From NCBI RefSeq assembly GCF_037975245.1, contig NC_092582.1, positions 20,415,577 through 20,479,576 on the forward strand: a DNA stretch of 64,000 bases, written 5' to 3'. Numbering within the stretch: position 1 is the first letter of the stretch; the number at the start of each line of letters is the position of its first letter. Below the pieces are notes generated by a model that saw only the letters and a list, made by a program, of their open reading frames with translations, ran no database searches and was not told the origin of the DNA. Origin of the DNA: Apostichopus japonicus (taxonomy: Eukaryota; Echinodermata; Holothuroidea; Aspidochirotida; Stichopodidae). Of the stretch, positions 33,762-45,740 are shown piece after piece. A program made the translations under genes and the position numbers.

Positions 33762-34880
33762 TGCTGGCGTCACACTGTCCCGAAGTTGACACCAGATGGA
33801 CACACGATAAAGAAAATGTTCAGATTCGGCTCTGATCGTAAAAACATCGGGCCATTCGTGAGGGCATCTTAAGCCATCGCATGACCGCCGGTGGAGTTTT
33901 TCAGGCTTCGGCAGCAACTTCGTGAGCAGTGGCAAAATTTTTGGCATGCCAAAAAATTACCGGAAGACCTTGCGAAGGTTCATTTTCGTGTTGAATTCGT
34001 GTGTCCATATTGCCCTTCGTAAGGCCATCGTGAGGGCATCTTATCAAATCGTGTCATCTTCGTTTTTACTTCGTATGATCATCGGTGCCATCGGGCATTT
34101 TCGCCTCACGAAGACAATACGAAGGAAACAAGAAGCTGCCCGATTGTCTTATGAAGGCAACACGACTACGTGAAGCCCTCGCAATGCCGTCGAGTAACCA
34201 TCGTATTATAGTACGATGACATCGAGATGGGACCACGGTGTCGGCGAAGACAGCCGAATTTGAGAACCTCAAGCGTTTCCCAGGTGTCATGGTAACGTGG
34301 ACATATAAAGGCCAGCCTCAGAGCATCTTCCTCAGTCAGTCCTAAGCAACTTTACAGAGTGGAGGCGTGTGTAACTCCCAAAGCTACAATCACAATCACA
34401 ATTAACCACAATTCAGTTCCTGCAGAATGGCATACTCTGGTGATGAGATAACCAGGAAAAAGAAAGCAGCAGCATTGCTTGTTTTGATGTACCTCAGAGA
34501 ACATGATGAGCAACTTTTACAGGCCCAGCACCTCCTCTTACAATAAGAAAGCATTATTTTAATTCACTTTGTCATTTCTTGCTATTTGCCTTTCTAGCAT
34601 TCGACAATGTACTTATCAATACGTCGTCGTGTATAGCCATCGTGTGGTCTTCGTGTGGCATTCGTGTGTCCTGCGGGTAAACTACTCATATAGAAATGCA
34701 CATCTTCGTGTTGCCTTCGTGTGTGGTTCGGGTGCCATCGTGTGACCTTCTGTAGGCATCGTACTTGCTTCGGCTGTTGATTGGCTGTTGACCAAGTTCG
34801 GGGCCATCTTCGTGCGAAATTCAAAATTCCATATTCGTATGGCCATCTGGTGTCAACTTCGCGACAGTGTGACGCCTGCA
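33762..34880. mobile_element. PIF/Harbinger-like nonautonomous DNA transposon (1.1 kb)
   Basis: Terminal inverted repeats TGCTGGCGTCACACTGTC and (complement of the right end) TGCAGGCGTCACACTGTC extend with one mismatch through GAAGTTGACACCAGATGG. It is flanked by TAA on both sides. The uninterrupted Penelope copy reads GGTTATTAAGGC, which is the empty site, so a 3-bp TWA-type duplication is certain; this is typical of PIF/Harbinger. Internal CTTCGTGTGGCATTCGTGTG-like repeats fill both halves. A short frame at 34428-34546 (MAYSGDEITRKKKAAALLVL) is not recognised. Confidence 0.8.
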
Positions 34881-34883
34881 TAA

Positions 34884-34952
34884 GGCTTTACATGAACGTG
34901 CACGTAGATTGTGTTCGTCGGATTCCTTGTTCGTTCATGAATTGCAATTGCA
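34884..34952 (+). mobile_element. Inverted copy of Penelope segment, right part
   Basis: AGGCTTTACATGAACGTGCA and onward matches the minus strand of 33170-33235, continuing the copy interrupted by the Harbinger-like element. Confidence 0.85.
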
Positions 34953-35280
34953 ATGTGTTCTTTACAAAAGCAATCAAATCTACTGTATGAAGTAGTACCA
35001 AGTATAATTTTAATGTTCCTTTGTTAATTTAATTAGCCTGTTGAATGTTTTTCTTCATTGACAAACAATGCAAAGCCTTCGATTTTAGTTATATTGACCT
35101 TTCTGAGAAGGACCGTCGCTGACCAACTCACGAAGTCTTCGGCTTTGAGTACAGCGTTTCTGTATGTTGCCGTGTTGGATGAATCTAACCGTAATAGTAG
35201 TTACCGACTGTGCGATCGGCGGTTTAGTCAATGTCGACTTAACAATTCGGGGTTGCCTCACAATTTTGCAAGGTCGGTTA
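34953..35280. other. No gene recognised
   Basis: About 330 bp without a recognised feature. Confidence 0.5.
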
Positions 35281-35440
35281 GAGTGACTCCATAGTCAAAA
35301 GGAGTGATGTTTCACACGGACGGACTGATTTATTGGGTGTGCATGCAAACACATCACTGGATATAAGAAACTTGAAACGTACACTTTGGATGTTCTTGTT
35401 TACTAAAGGTATCAATGGATTTGCGGCTTTAGATATCACA
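35281..35440. repeat. Dispersed repeat R1, copy 2, left part
   Basis: Matches 251-410 (GACTCCATAGTCAAAAGGAG, AAACTTGAAACGTAC, GTTTACTAAAGGTATCA). It is separated from the rest of the copy (39094 on) by about 3.65 kb of unrelated DNA. Confidence 0.85.
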
Positions 35441-37130
35441 TTGCTCCAGTGTTCCAGACAGTCATGATTTAAGGTTAGGGTAATTAGTTCATTTCTTTGT
35501 CATAAAGGGGACACAGTGACACATTTTATCGGTTAGGCGTTAGGAGGCACGTTAATTATGTGGGCGGGGGATGGGGTTAGGGAGCCTACTCAGCAGCTGC
35601 TTCATTTAATCATTTAACGGAAGGATGTGATTACTGCTCTACATTTATGAGACTATAGGCTGTATGGGGCTCAGTTCTTAGAACTTCGTACTAACTCTTT
35701 TGTTATGATGCAGCATGTTACTTTAAAGGTTAACTGCGCTAATTGATGTTATGCAATTCCTAAATGGTGCATTATTATGCTAATTTGTAAACGTAGAGCA
35801 CAATCAGTGCAGTTCTAAGCTACGGTCGAGTAACCTCACCGAATGTCATATAAATTAGTGTTCAAGGAGTGGCTCTTGCTCTTCTTCCAGTGGCACCAAC
35901 CTGTACGTCACGCCACGTAAAATGTCTGCCAAGCCCTTACAAAACCTACCTTTTCCGTTCCGGCCTTTCTTCACCATGCCAACCACGCTGTGTGTGACTT
36001 ACTCTTAACTCTCTTTTGGATACCATTCTTCTGAACTTATTATTTACCTTACCTGGTCCTGTTCTCTATACCGGAGCTGTTATTTATACGAAAAGCGCCT
36101 TCCGGAAGCTTCCAGACCCACCCGCACTACGGTTACAGACTACCCTGGGATTTGACACCCCGACGGAGAGCCCAGCGGTAGCCGAGGTACCTTGCGTGCG
36201 CGCTAAGTTAACTTTATGTATTAAGGTATGTAATGTATTTATGCTAAGTTATATATATTTTTGTTACCAAGAGACACGCATTAGATTCTTTTAAAACAAA
36301 ACCTCTCTAACCTACTTCATTGTGTTCGTTTCACAAACCATGATATCTGGACTTCGTAACGCTTTGGATAGGAATACAAGAAGGAAAATGTTTTTAAAGA
36401 CGTTGGGGTTTTCAACATTTCCCCCTTAAAATGGTAGTCAAAGCAAACTTTGTTTTTGACTAGGGAAAAAGCACATATACTAAACTTCCTGGTGAAATTT
36501 GCATGTAGTTCTTAAACTGCGTTTTCGAGATCTTGATAGTTGAATATGTCATAGTTTGTTACCATGATTGAACTTGAAGCACACAGGTCTGATGTCATAG
36601 TTGCGCAATGACAGCAATATTGGTTTACTTTTTCATTATTTTCACTTAATTGTTTTGACCTTGGATTGGACAATATTCCAAATTTGGTGTTGTGCAGTGA
36701 TCAATACCCAATTGACTGTTTATATGAGTATTCAGATGTTAATGCATTGCACTTTTGAGGACGAAAGTGTATTTTATCAACTTATAAACATAAACAAATT
36801 GGTCAATGTGCATCTATAGATACACATCTCTATGTACTCTTGAGCTTTAAATGTAGTTATCTCGAATACGATAGTTCTGAACTGAATGTCAATTTCACTA
36901 GAATGCTTACGCTATGTTCCGCTTTCATCAGACAAACATGAATTTTCCTCTTGGCTATTCAACCCCATAAAAAAGGATACTGGTTCTTAGCGCAACCTTG
37001 CGTGTTTATCTAATTTAAAACCCAAGTTATAGTCTAACTATGCCTTAGTATGCACTATTGCACGACTAACATTTGTTTTTTCCGGGAGATGAACTAAACA
37101 CATCCTTATACACGGCACTCCGCCTCATTT
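35441..37130. other. Insert within R1 copy 2, no gene
   Basis: The left part of the 3.65-kb insert that splits R1. No protein domain or terminal repeat recognised. Confidence 0.45.
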
Positions 37131-37960
37131 ACAATGGTAACATTGTTTAAAACCAATCAATGTAATTGTTTCATTTGTGGTATTTGCCGTAGAATGCACC
37201 ATTTGACGTCTAAAGGGGAGGATCCCCCCCTACATGGGGGAGTCGGCTTCAAGGACCACATCAAACATTCGCAATATGGTGATGACATCGCCATCTGGAC
37301 CATGGCCACTCAGAGCAGAGGAATACCATGGCGAGAATAAGTCCATTAACCATAGGTTGCATTTTTCAGCTCTCTTGACCTCAACTTACTGAAACTTTAT
37401 GTCTTCTGCAAACAGACTGGTTAGTTTGGAAGAGTTGATTTGTTCACACCTTGCCATGTCTGCCTTAATCTGATACTGATTTGGCTACTAGCTGTGTGAA
37501 GAGTTGCATAATAGATGAATATAGGCAGCTCAACTAAGGTGCGAAAAGATGGGACTGATCACTCAGCTAAACCAACTGGAAAAAACCTGCCATTCAGTAC
37601 AAACGGCGGGTTTTTGGATGCAACCTATAGCTAATGGACACTTTCGTGGCATGACCTACAACGCTACCTCAACCGAATATACAACTGTTGCAACGACTGG
37701 GGAATGGAACTCAACTCAACCAAGTCACAGATACTCTTCATCGCCAAACACAAAGATAAAAGGAAGCAACCACATCTTGAACATCGTCATACCAGTCGCA
37801 AATCAAGTTCGCTTCCTGACATTACTTATCGATAAACTCAGCTTCGGAAACCACCATCAAAACACCCTCACGGAGAGTCAGACAACAAGTGAATCTATAC
37901 TACGAAGAATAGCCGGTTCATCGGAAACCCCAGAGCATCACCACTCACAACTATGAAGAT
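37131..37960 (+). pseudogene. LINE reverse transcriptase remnant
   Basis: About 37240-37335 reads HIKHSQYGDDIAIWTMATQS, an altered RT catalytic box (usually [FY]ADD). About 37640-37760, in another frame, reads LQRYLNRIYNCCNDWGMELN then STKSQILFIAKHK, the conserved segment after the catalytic box. The two are separated by a roughly 290-bp insertion (37341-37634). Frameshifted and dead. Confidence 0.75.
37341..37634. mobile_element. Small inverted-repeat element in the LINE
   Basis: The left end CCATTAACCATAGGTTGCAT and the complement of the right end CCATTAGCTATAGGTTGCAT differ at two positions. The interior has no homology to RT, so it is a MITE-like insertion; no clear target duplication could be read. 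Confidence 0.6.
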
Positions 37961-38339
37961 TTACAATATTTTATGTCATTATTTGCCACCGCATGAACTG
38001 TGAACTGCACTGTTGTGGTAGATTTTAGTATCAAATGGCTGCTTTATCTGACTAGGACAATCTTCACCTTGCAATTTGAATCTCCAGAAGCTTGCATTAA
38101 CGTCAATTATTTGAGAAGATAATCAAATATGAGAAGCTGGCAAGAATAGTATACTGCACATCAATTGAAACGAGGAGATTATACATAACAGTACTGCTGC
38201 AACTTGCAAGCAGTTACTTCAGATAATCTATATGCGGTGAGCAACGTACCAGCCCTCCAGGTTTATTGTGCCACCTTTATGCGACTGCTGAATGGTTATT
38301 AATCCAGGCAGCTGTTTAATCTGAATTAACCAAGTGATT

Positions 38340-38735
38340 TAAAGGGTGTGAAGACTCGCGCAAAAAGAAACGTCTAATGCCGGTAATCTGGCCTAGTTTC
38401 GAATGAGGTGTAACAGAACTGTTAGACACCACCATCGATCGCAGAAAAAAAAAACACACACAGCTTGCTACCATCGGTAATTAGACTCTAGTGTATAGTC
38501 AGTACTGTACATACAGCTGCGGTCAATACCCACAGCACTGTGTACAAACAATTCAACGATGGACATCTCAGGTCCAGCTAAAGATAACAAGGTATCACGT
38601 TCCATTACTGTACTGTCTGCATTTTGTAACGACACGAAAAAAACGTCACTTGCAAGCAACGGAAAGTTTACTTTTTCAGATTGCCGCACGCGGTTTGGGA
38701 GAGTCTTCAATGCCTTTAAGTATCGTGTGGGTTAT
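38340..38735 (+). repeat. Dispersed repeat R2, copy a
   Basis: From GTGAAGACTCGCGCAAAAAG to GTCTTCAATGCCTTTAA it matches 41880-42473, without the SINE found in that copy. It contains the start of the open frame at 38559. Confidence 0.9.
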
Positions 38736-39029
38736 TCTTTCTTTCAAGTTTTAGAAACAATATCTTTTGATCTTGTCACCACAATTCTTGTAGAAAACTT
38801 TCAGTTGATTCTGAGGTACCGTAAAAATCATATGATCCTTATATTCATCAGTGCTTCTTTATACCCTATAATATTGCTGTTAATAAGCACGTTTCACCCT
38901 CATGAAAGAATAGCAAGTTCGATAAAAAAGGGTCACCATACACGAAGGCAAAATTGCAGATGCATCGACAAGAAGTTCACATTAACTAGAGAATGTAGTC
39001 GGATTTGTGTTATAATCCGTATCTTATAA
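38559..39029 (+). CDS. Unrecognised 156-codon open frame in repeat R2
   Basis: Starts MDISGPAKDNKVSRSITVLS and runs 156 codons. The first 55 or so codons lie in repeat R2 and are partly conserved in the other copy (42311 on), where an extra base breaks the frame after nine codons. A hydrophobic stretch (MILIFISASLYPIILLLIST) follows outside the repeat. No family recognised. It may be the first exon of a mobile-element gene or chance. Confidence 0.25.
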   Translation: MDISGPAKDNKVSRSITVLSAFCNDTKKTSLASNGKFTFSDCRTRFGRVFNAFKYRVGYSFFQVLETISFDLVTTILVENFQLILRYRKNHMILIFISASLYPIILLLISTFHPHERIASSIKKGHHTRRQNCRCIDKKFTLTRECSRICVIIRIL

Positions 39030-39093
39030 GATAATAGCTTCTTCTCTTAACAATAATGATGTCTATAAAACTTAAATGATGCTCAAGTGGCAT

Positions 39094-39935
39094 AATAAAA
39101 AGGTTTATACTTACGGTTTGTCCCTTTTAGGTCTCGTTGAAAGTTTAATCTTGTGCAGTTTCTCTGTTGTTGATAAGCTGCTGCTTAAGCACTGATATGG
39201 CTCGATGTGCTACCGAGAAGCCTCTTTTATTGCGGTTTAACATTTACATAGAATAGAACCACAGGGAAACAGCGGAAGAACATGATATGTCGCAACGCGT
39301 TAAAGAGATTCCCATTTCTTAGACACTCTTTCCCTGATAGGTACATTGCACCATACTTATGCGGCATGGAACCGAGGATGAGAATAAGTGCTGTGTTGAA
39401 ATGATACCTTATTTAAATATTATATAGTTAGTCAAGATTTCACCTTCGCGAGAGAGTACGTGTCGGCTTCACGGAAACAAATCGAACTACACTTTCTTTA
39501 AAAAAAACTTAAGGAACATAAAAGATTAAATCATAAGAATGGTACCGGTTAGAGCACTGATACAATACGAAAATACATGCAGGTTAACCGAGAACCATAC
39601 GAAAGAGCATGCAGGGTAACCGAGAACTCCACGAAAGTACATGCAGGATATTCGAGAACTCCACGAAAGTACATGCAGGATATTCGAGAACTCCACGAAA
39701 GTACATGCATGATAACCGAGAACTCCACGAAAGTACATGCAAGCTAATTGGAGGGTCAGAGCTTCCAGAAAAGTAATTTTGAATACTTTTAGCAAGCTTA
39801 TAGCAGACGAAATTTTAAACATAATGCTCTATATAAGCCAACTTATTATAGAGGATTACAAATCAAAAGTAAATGAGATGTCTAATGAAAAATCCAAAAT
39901 GTGGCATCATGAAAAGAGCTCGCACTCAAAGGAAG
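39094..39935. repeat. Dispersed repeat R1, copy 2, right part
   Basis: Matches 415-840, five units of the 32-bp minisatellite (39585-39745), and 1850-2010. It completes the copy begun at 35281. Confidence 0.88.
39585..39745. repeat. 32-bp minisatellite, about 5 units
   Basis: Same unit as 850-1600. Confidence 0.93.
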
Positions 39936-40713
39936 TAGACTCGAGTTCCTAATGTTTGAATTTGGAAACGCCCCTCCCCCCCCCCTTTAATAAAAGTAAA
40001 CAATCGCCAATCCTACGCGTACAATAGGTGAAATTAGGCCTACATTGTTGTTAAAAAGAAGCCATATTTTATATAGATATGTCATACAATCTGGGTATTA
40101 CGTTGCATGTAGAACAAAACCGCATTCCAACGAACGCTCCTGAAAGGATGTCATTGATACATTTTCAATGGGTTGGTTAAGATTTTCTCCATAGTGGCCT
40201 GCACGCCCGCGCGGGAAATCGACTATCATATTGCTTTGGCTGTTACAGTTTATTGAGTATTACTAGAGGTTACATGATTGTAATGCATCAACGGAGTTTT
40301 AAGACTAGCATCGACTGTTTAACGCAAACCCTACAAAATCCGTTTGTAACTAGACCAACTGATTTTGTTATATATACAAACACATATCATTTTAGTGCGT
40401 GGTCACGAAAGGCCAACGTCAGTTAGTTGTTCATATTCAATGGAGGGGTCTCTGTTACTGCGACACTTTTGAAGCTTTTGAAGGTTTTTTCGGTCACAAA
40501 GAAGCCAGTTCGGCGTTTGGTCCCTTAACGTAGCTAGGCAATATTGTGTAATGTTTTTGAACAAACTCTAGCTAGCATGTGTCTGCAATATAAACGAATA
40601 AATGATAACTAAAACCATCACAACCTAGCCGTCAATCACGAATCACGCCTGGTTCGGACGTGACAGAGAATACATCGAGTCTTGGAAAGTGATTGGTAAA
40701 TTTGTACTACATG
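39936..40713. other. No gene recognised
   Basis: No supported gene. A poly-C run is at about 39974. Confidence 0.5.
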
Positions 40714-41017
40714 TTAAAGAGGCAATACAGGCAGCACGCAATCATGAACTTAATTGCTGATTAAAATATAGGCTCTAAAATGAACCACTTCTTTATCACA
40801 AGAACTTATCTAATATTTAGTACCGACCTTTTGAAAGTTGAGATTGGCGCCGATGGCGCCAATTGAGATTGATTGAACAAAATCGCTGGATAATCGCCAC
40901 AGATATTCAAATACCTGTGACCTGGTTCACGTATGACGTTCTATCCGGACAACTTGCTTTTAACTTCAACATCCAGACTCGATGTGTATGCTAGGCTATA
41001 CTTATACTGTGTAGGTT

Positions 41018-41275
41018 GTGCTGCATATGAAAAATGTACCGTACGTACGTAGCCTACATGTAGGTCCGACGTTACTCGAAGTGAAGCCCAACAAAATATA
41101 CTGTCAGGCATTCAGTTGTAACAGTCATTCTTCCCGAGTAAAGAAATCACAGTTTTGGTTTCAACATCCGAAGAAGAAACCAGACCTTTTCAAGAAATGC
41201 ACTCTACTTCTTTCTAACGTTGCACAAACCAAAGTCACACCATGCAGTCCGTATTACCGAGCCGAACAACATTAG
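41018..41275 (+). pseudogene. THAP-like zinc-finger fragment
   Basis: The 85-codon frame contains YCQAFSCNSHSSRVKKSQFW then FQHPKKKPDLFKKC. The C-x4-C spacing followed by F-x2-[HF]-P is the start of the THAP DNA-binding domain used by P and Kolobok transposases and their host relatives. The second half of the domain is not visible in frame. Probably a transposase exon remnant. Confidence 0.6.
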
Positions 41276-41301
41276 GCCTAGGCTGTTCGTCTCGGACTAC
41301 G

Positions 41302-41402
41302 TTTGGTTCTCATCGTCATCGCTAATTCCATCATTTTCTATTTCTAGTAATTCTGCGGTGTTGAAACGTAGCTCATAATCGTAAGGATCAGGTCTGGCCA
41401 TT
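41302..41402 (-). CDS. Short acidic open frame in THAP element
   Basis: On minus: MARPDPYDYELRFNTAELLE then IENDGISDDDENQT and stop. Acidic, too short for the usual length filters. It may be a first coding exon of the element's second gene, like the acidic start of the P2X7-like gene in the larger elements, but no homology can be shown by eye. Confidence 0.3.
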
Positions 41403-41879
41403 TACACAAGCAAAGCAATTTTCAATTGTTTTTCATAATCTTACTTTCTGTGATATAACAATATGAATATCAAATGTTTACTAGGAAAATATAAGTGTTA
41501 GTTACACACTGCACTTGTACAGTTAGCTAATGTTTTCGAAACGTTAATTATGCCTATAGTTTTTCGTATAGTACGTCACAAAGAGCCCGGATTATTGCTA
41601 TTTCACATTTCAATGGCGACCCCCATGTTCCCAGGGTAGTGTCGTAATAAAAGTTAATTATCTCAGGTAAGAACAGAATGTGGTTGATATGGTTATGTAA
41701 TATTCGTCTTTTGAGTGGGGAAAACAATCTTGCCTTCAATTCTCCTTTAACGTATCCTCGTCAAGCTAGCAAAATTTTACGAACATACGAGGTTTTGCAC
41801 CGGAGGCCTAATGGACGATTAATCTAACGAAAACATGTAGGCCTATAGTCTATTATTGAAACTGTAACACTCTCCGGTC

Positions 41880-42473
41880 TTTTAAAGGGAGTGAAGACTC
41901 ACGCACAAAGAAACGTCTTTTGCCAGTAATCTGATCTAGTTTCGAATGAGGTGTAACAGAAGTGTTAGAAACTATCATCGATCCCAGAAAATGCACACGC
42001 AGCTTGCTATACCCTCGGTAATTGTGTGTGTATGTAAGTATGTATTTTAGATCCTCCTGCAAGCAGGAACTCGCGAAGAAGCCATCATTGGCTTATCAAA
42101 AGCCGCAATCAGTCTCTGAGATTCATATTTTACCGTCCATGATTATGAATTGTCAACAACTCTGTAACTGGACGAGTGACTCGAATTCGGGACCTTATGA
42201 TTGAAAGGCACCGGCGTTAACCACTGAGCTAACACTCCTAATTACACACTAGTGAACAGTCACTACATGCAGCTTCGGTCAATACCCACAACACAGTGTA
42301 CATAGCAGCGATGGACATCTCAGGTCCAGATAAAAGATAACAAGGTATCACGTTTCATTACTGTCTGCATTTTGAAGCGACAATAAAAAAAAACTTCACT
42401 TGCAACCGACGGAAAGTTAACTTTTCAGAGGACAGCACGCGATTTGGGGCGAGTCTTCAATGCCTTTAAAACT
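41880..42473 (+). repeat. Dispersed repeat R2, copy b (with SINE)
   Basis: Matches 38340-38735 on both sides of the SINE at 42024-42238. Its end is followed by a hAT-like MITE. Confidence 0.9.
42024..42238 (-). mobile_element. tRNA-derived SINE with target duplication
   Basis: On minus it starts GGAGTGTTAGCTCAGTGGTT (box A, TAGCTCAGTGG) and has a box B-like GAATTCGAGTC about 45 bases on; it ends in an ACATACACACAC tail. TAATT flanks both sides (42019-42023 and 42239-42243). The paralogous repeat at 38474 lacks it and shows the empty site. Confidence 0.8.
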
Positions 42474-42514
42474 GCTTGGTCGATTTCCTGGCGCTGGTTT
42501 GTCATCATCCAAAA

Positions 42515-42885
42515 CAAGGGCGTAGGAACCGGGGGGCTGGGGGCGCCAGCCCCCCCAGTGAAAAATGTGGAGGGGCGGAAGTATCATTCCGCCCCCCCCC
42601 CCCGCTTCGCAAGTCAGAAAACCCCTTTTTTATTTCCAAATGAGAAAAAAATCTCATTTGGAGCACCAAATTGCATCTAAGGCCTGGTGAAAATACAAAA
42701 TTAAGTTTACAAAATGGAGTGGGTGTTGAAGTGTGCTATATTGCACCAAACTGCATCTGAGGCTACCTGGAAATGCAAAAAATTCCAAAGGGGAGGGGAC
42801 ACCCCCTCCCCTTAGACCCCTCCCCCAGGCCGGCCATCAGTCTTCAGCCCCCCCCCCCACTCAAAAGTACCTTCCTACGCCACTG
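42515..42885. mobile_element. hAT-like MITE (371 bp)
   Basis: Ends CAAGGGCGTAGGAACC and, on the other strand, CAGTGGCGTAGGAAGG, flanked by ATCCAAAA/ATCCAAAC (7 of 8 bases match). The interior has poly-G and poly-C runs. The 8-bp duplication and CA-initial ends fit hAT. Confidence 0.75.
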
Positions 42886-44730
42886 ATCCAAACACACGTA
42901 CTATATGCCATACACGGCCATAGTATATAATAATGCCATGCCACAATAATAAAGTTAAAGTGCCTATGATGCAAGAGCTGACGTAGTACAGATAATGCCG
43001 AGTCGTTGCGGATGAATACGATTAACATTTGTTGCTTGCAAGTTTTTTGCAGAATGTGTGTTAACTCAAATGCGTTCAAATGTTACCTGTCTTGTTCAAT
43101 TCGAGAATAACGAACCAACGCAGTTAATTTAACGTATTGTTTTAAAGAAGAACAAGGAGATCTGTTTTATTTACGTGTGCAGAATTAACTGTTCGCCACT
43201 ACAATTCTTCGCAAATCTTAGTCTGGATTTTTTCCTGCGAAGCCAACCTGTGAATTTGAGATGTCTATGAAGAGTGTATGTTCAGCTGGCATTCACCAGC
43301 CAGCCATGTAGAGGATGGAGCGGGCTAGTAATCCCAATATTGAAGCGCGCATGCGCACTACAATAACTACTGTAGCAACCCATCAAAGCCTTGGAGATCT
43401 GGAACTGAGGAACCATATCTGCCAGGTCTCCTCCTCTTCACCTTTTACGCGAAAAAGCATCATTTACTAATATGGATTACATATATTTACCACTTTGCAA
43501 GGATAACGTAATGTATAGCATTATTTCTGTTTTTGTTTATATGTTGTATGTTGACAGTTACAAAAACACTGCTATCACTGGTTAGGTTTAATTTCTTTTC
43601 CATCCCCATTTAAAATTTTCAGAAGTGACCCTGTTAGAAAATCCCAGCCTCATCAATAAAAGTTGATTGACTAGTTAGCTTTACTCTGGTCTCTCAGATT
43701 CAAATCTAAAACTTAATAAGAAGATAAGACTTTCATGCCGCAAATTACGCATTTACAATTCATGCAAAGACTACAATTGTCAAGAACGAATGGGTGAAGG
43801 GTGCTCTGGGCTTCATGTGGAATTACATGAACATGTTTTGATTGGTTTATAATAAAACAAAGAATTAATATTAACATTAAATTGCACTGAAGATCTGACG
43901 TCATCAAAAATTTAGCCTCATTAACAGCATTCCATAGAGTTACTATATCTGAGAGCTTAAATTGCTGAGAACCGAAATATTAAAGAAACATCAATTGCAA
44001 TGACATGTACTGTTTTGTACTGGGTATATTTACCAAATGCACCCTTGAAGTTCTATCAATATAAGTTTCTCGAACAGGAAATTTCACCCAGATTTCAACT
44101 CTCACATGGGCGTTAACTTGAAAGCTTATACCACACTTCCCATCATATGATATTAGATAGCATTAGCAGTTAGTTTTTAGACAAAGAAATTTCAGACAGG
44201 AGCTCTTGTGAATAGTCCTGACCGTACGAAAGTGAGCGAGGCACAGTTTTGAAAATTTCTCATTTTCACTTGCGATTGGTCCTTTGAGCCATGCACGCAT
44301 TCAAATATATCAATCTGTTTAGGACAGTGTTTTTACTTGGCAAACAATGGACCTGTCAAAAACATACTAGAGCTTCAAAATATATAACAAATTATTGAAC
44401 AGAATGTATTTTGATAGGTCGTGTGCATATTACCGCGTGTTTTTGCAAAATGCTTCATAGTGTGACCACACGCTCCGATTCTGGCGATCACTGAAGATTA
44501 ACCATCACATTAACATTTCAGTGTAAATTATTGTGCGACTACGTATAGAGATGCACACCAAAATTAGAGTAATGTAAAAAAAAGGTTAAGTATTGTCTGG
44601 AAAAATGCCTCAAGAGAAGTAAGGTACTCATGTGACCAACTGAACAAATGTAAAGACTCAACCCAAGTGAAAGAACTGACTTTTTTGGGCAGTTATTTTT
44701 ACCTGATGACGTAATTGCTAGATAGCACAA
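42886..44730. other. No gene recognised
   Basis: AT-rich DNA; short open frames lack support. Confidence 0.5.
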
Positions 44731-44740
44731 TCTCATATAC

Positions 44741-44970
44741 CGGTGCTGTAAACAGCAGCTGTAAATAGCCTATATACAATAGTTCCAGTGCTGTAAACAG
44801 CCAATACATTCCAGTGCTGTAAACAGCCTATACATACCAGTGCTGTTAACATGCAGCCTAAACATTCCAAGTGCTGTAAACAGCCTATATACATTAGTTC
44901 CAGTGCTGTAAATAGCCGTGGCATTCCAGTGCTGTAAACAACCTATGTACATTAGTTCCAGTACTGTTCT
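44741..44970. repeat. CCAGTGCTGTAAACAGCC minisatellite
   Basis: About nine irregular units of TTCCAGTGCTGTAAACAGCC plus TATACAT-like spacer, roughly 27 bp with length variants. Confidence 0.9.
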
Positions 44971-45449
44971 TTTACCTCAAAAACTCCCCCAAAATTATCA
45001 TACTATCGACTAATTTCATTCTGTACCGAGAAGTGTTTTATTTCGATGCGTTATAAAATATTTGATTTTGAATTTTCATACATAAATGTTGACGTCTTAT
45101 AATTACGATCGTATAAACTATTGAATTTTGTGACATTTTACTACGAAATCTTTCAATTTCAGTCAAATCGTCTACAATAATTTATTTTAATTGTCAGGCA
45201 CATATTTTCTAAGGCTGAGTGGTATGTACAGCACTGCCGTGGAGTGCATCTCTTTAGTTAGAATTGTAGTCGGGAGGGAGAACCATACTCTTGCCCGCCC
45301 CAACGTTGAAACATGTGAGGAAAGCTGCCGCTCTATACCGACTGATCATATTCCTAATATATGATAAACATTATATATGGCCGGATAACAACTCCGGCCA
45401 TAACGTTTATGGTTGGCCAAAGTGGATAAAATTCGGAAATTTATGCCGA

Positions 45450-45740
45450 CATATATTCGATTTAATTCTGACATAAATTCGATTTTATGCAGATATAAAT
45501 TCCATTTAATGCAGACATAATTCTGAGCCAATCAGGAGGCTGTTTTATATGTCTATATAAAATTGATTTAATGTGGACATAAATTCGAATTCACACAGAC
45601 ATATATTCGAATCAATGCTGCATGGCATATATTCAAATTAATGCTGGCATAAAATCGATTTTATGCTGGCATATATTCGAGTTAATGCAAACATATATTC
45701 GATTTAATGTCAGCATATATTCGATTTATTGTCATTAAGT
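45450..45740. repeat. Degenerate CATATATTCGATTTAATG repeat
   Basis: About ten units of [ACT]GACATAWATTCGATTTAATG at 25-30 bp spacing, with variants GCTGGCATAA. Confidence 0.85.

Larger units (their letters stand above)
40714..41750. mobile_element. Compact THAP/TTAA (Kolobok-like) element
   Basis: TTAAAGAGGCAATACAGGCA at the left and, on the opposite strand, TTAAAGGAGAATTGAAGGCA at the right suggest short inverted ends inside TTAA duplications. It contains a THAP-like domain on plus and a short acidic frame on minus converging towards it, a miniature of the layout in the elements at 49636-52521 and 60092-63974. The ends are only loosely similar, so the boundaries are tentative. Confidence 0.45.
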
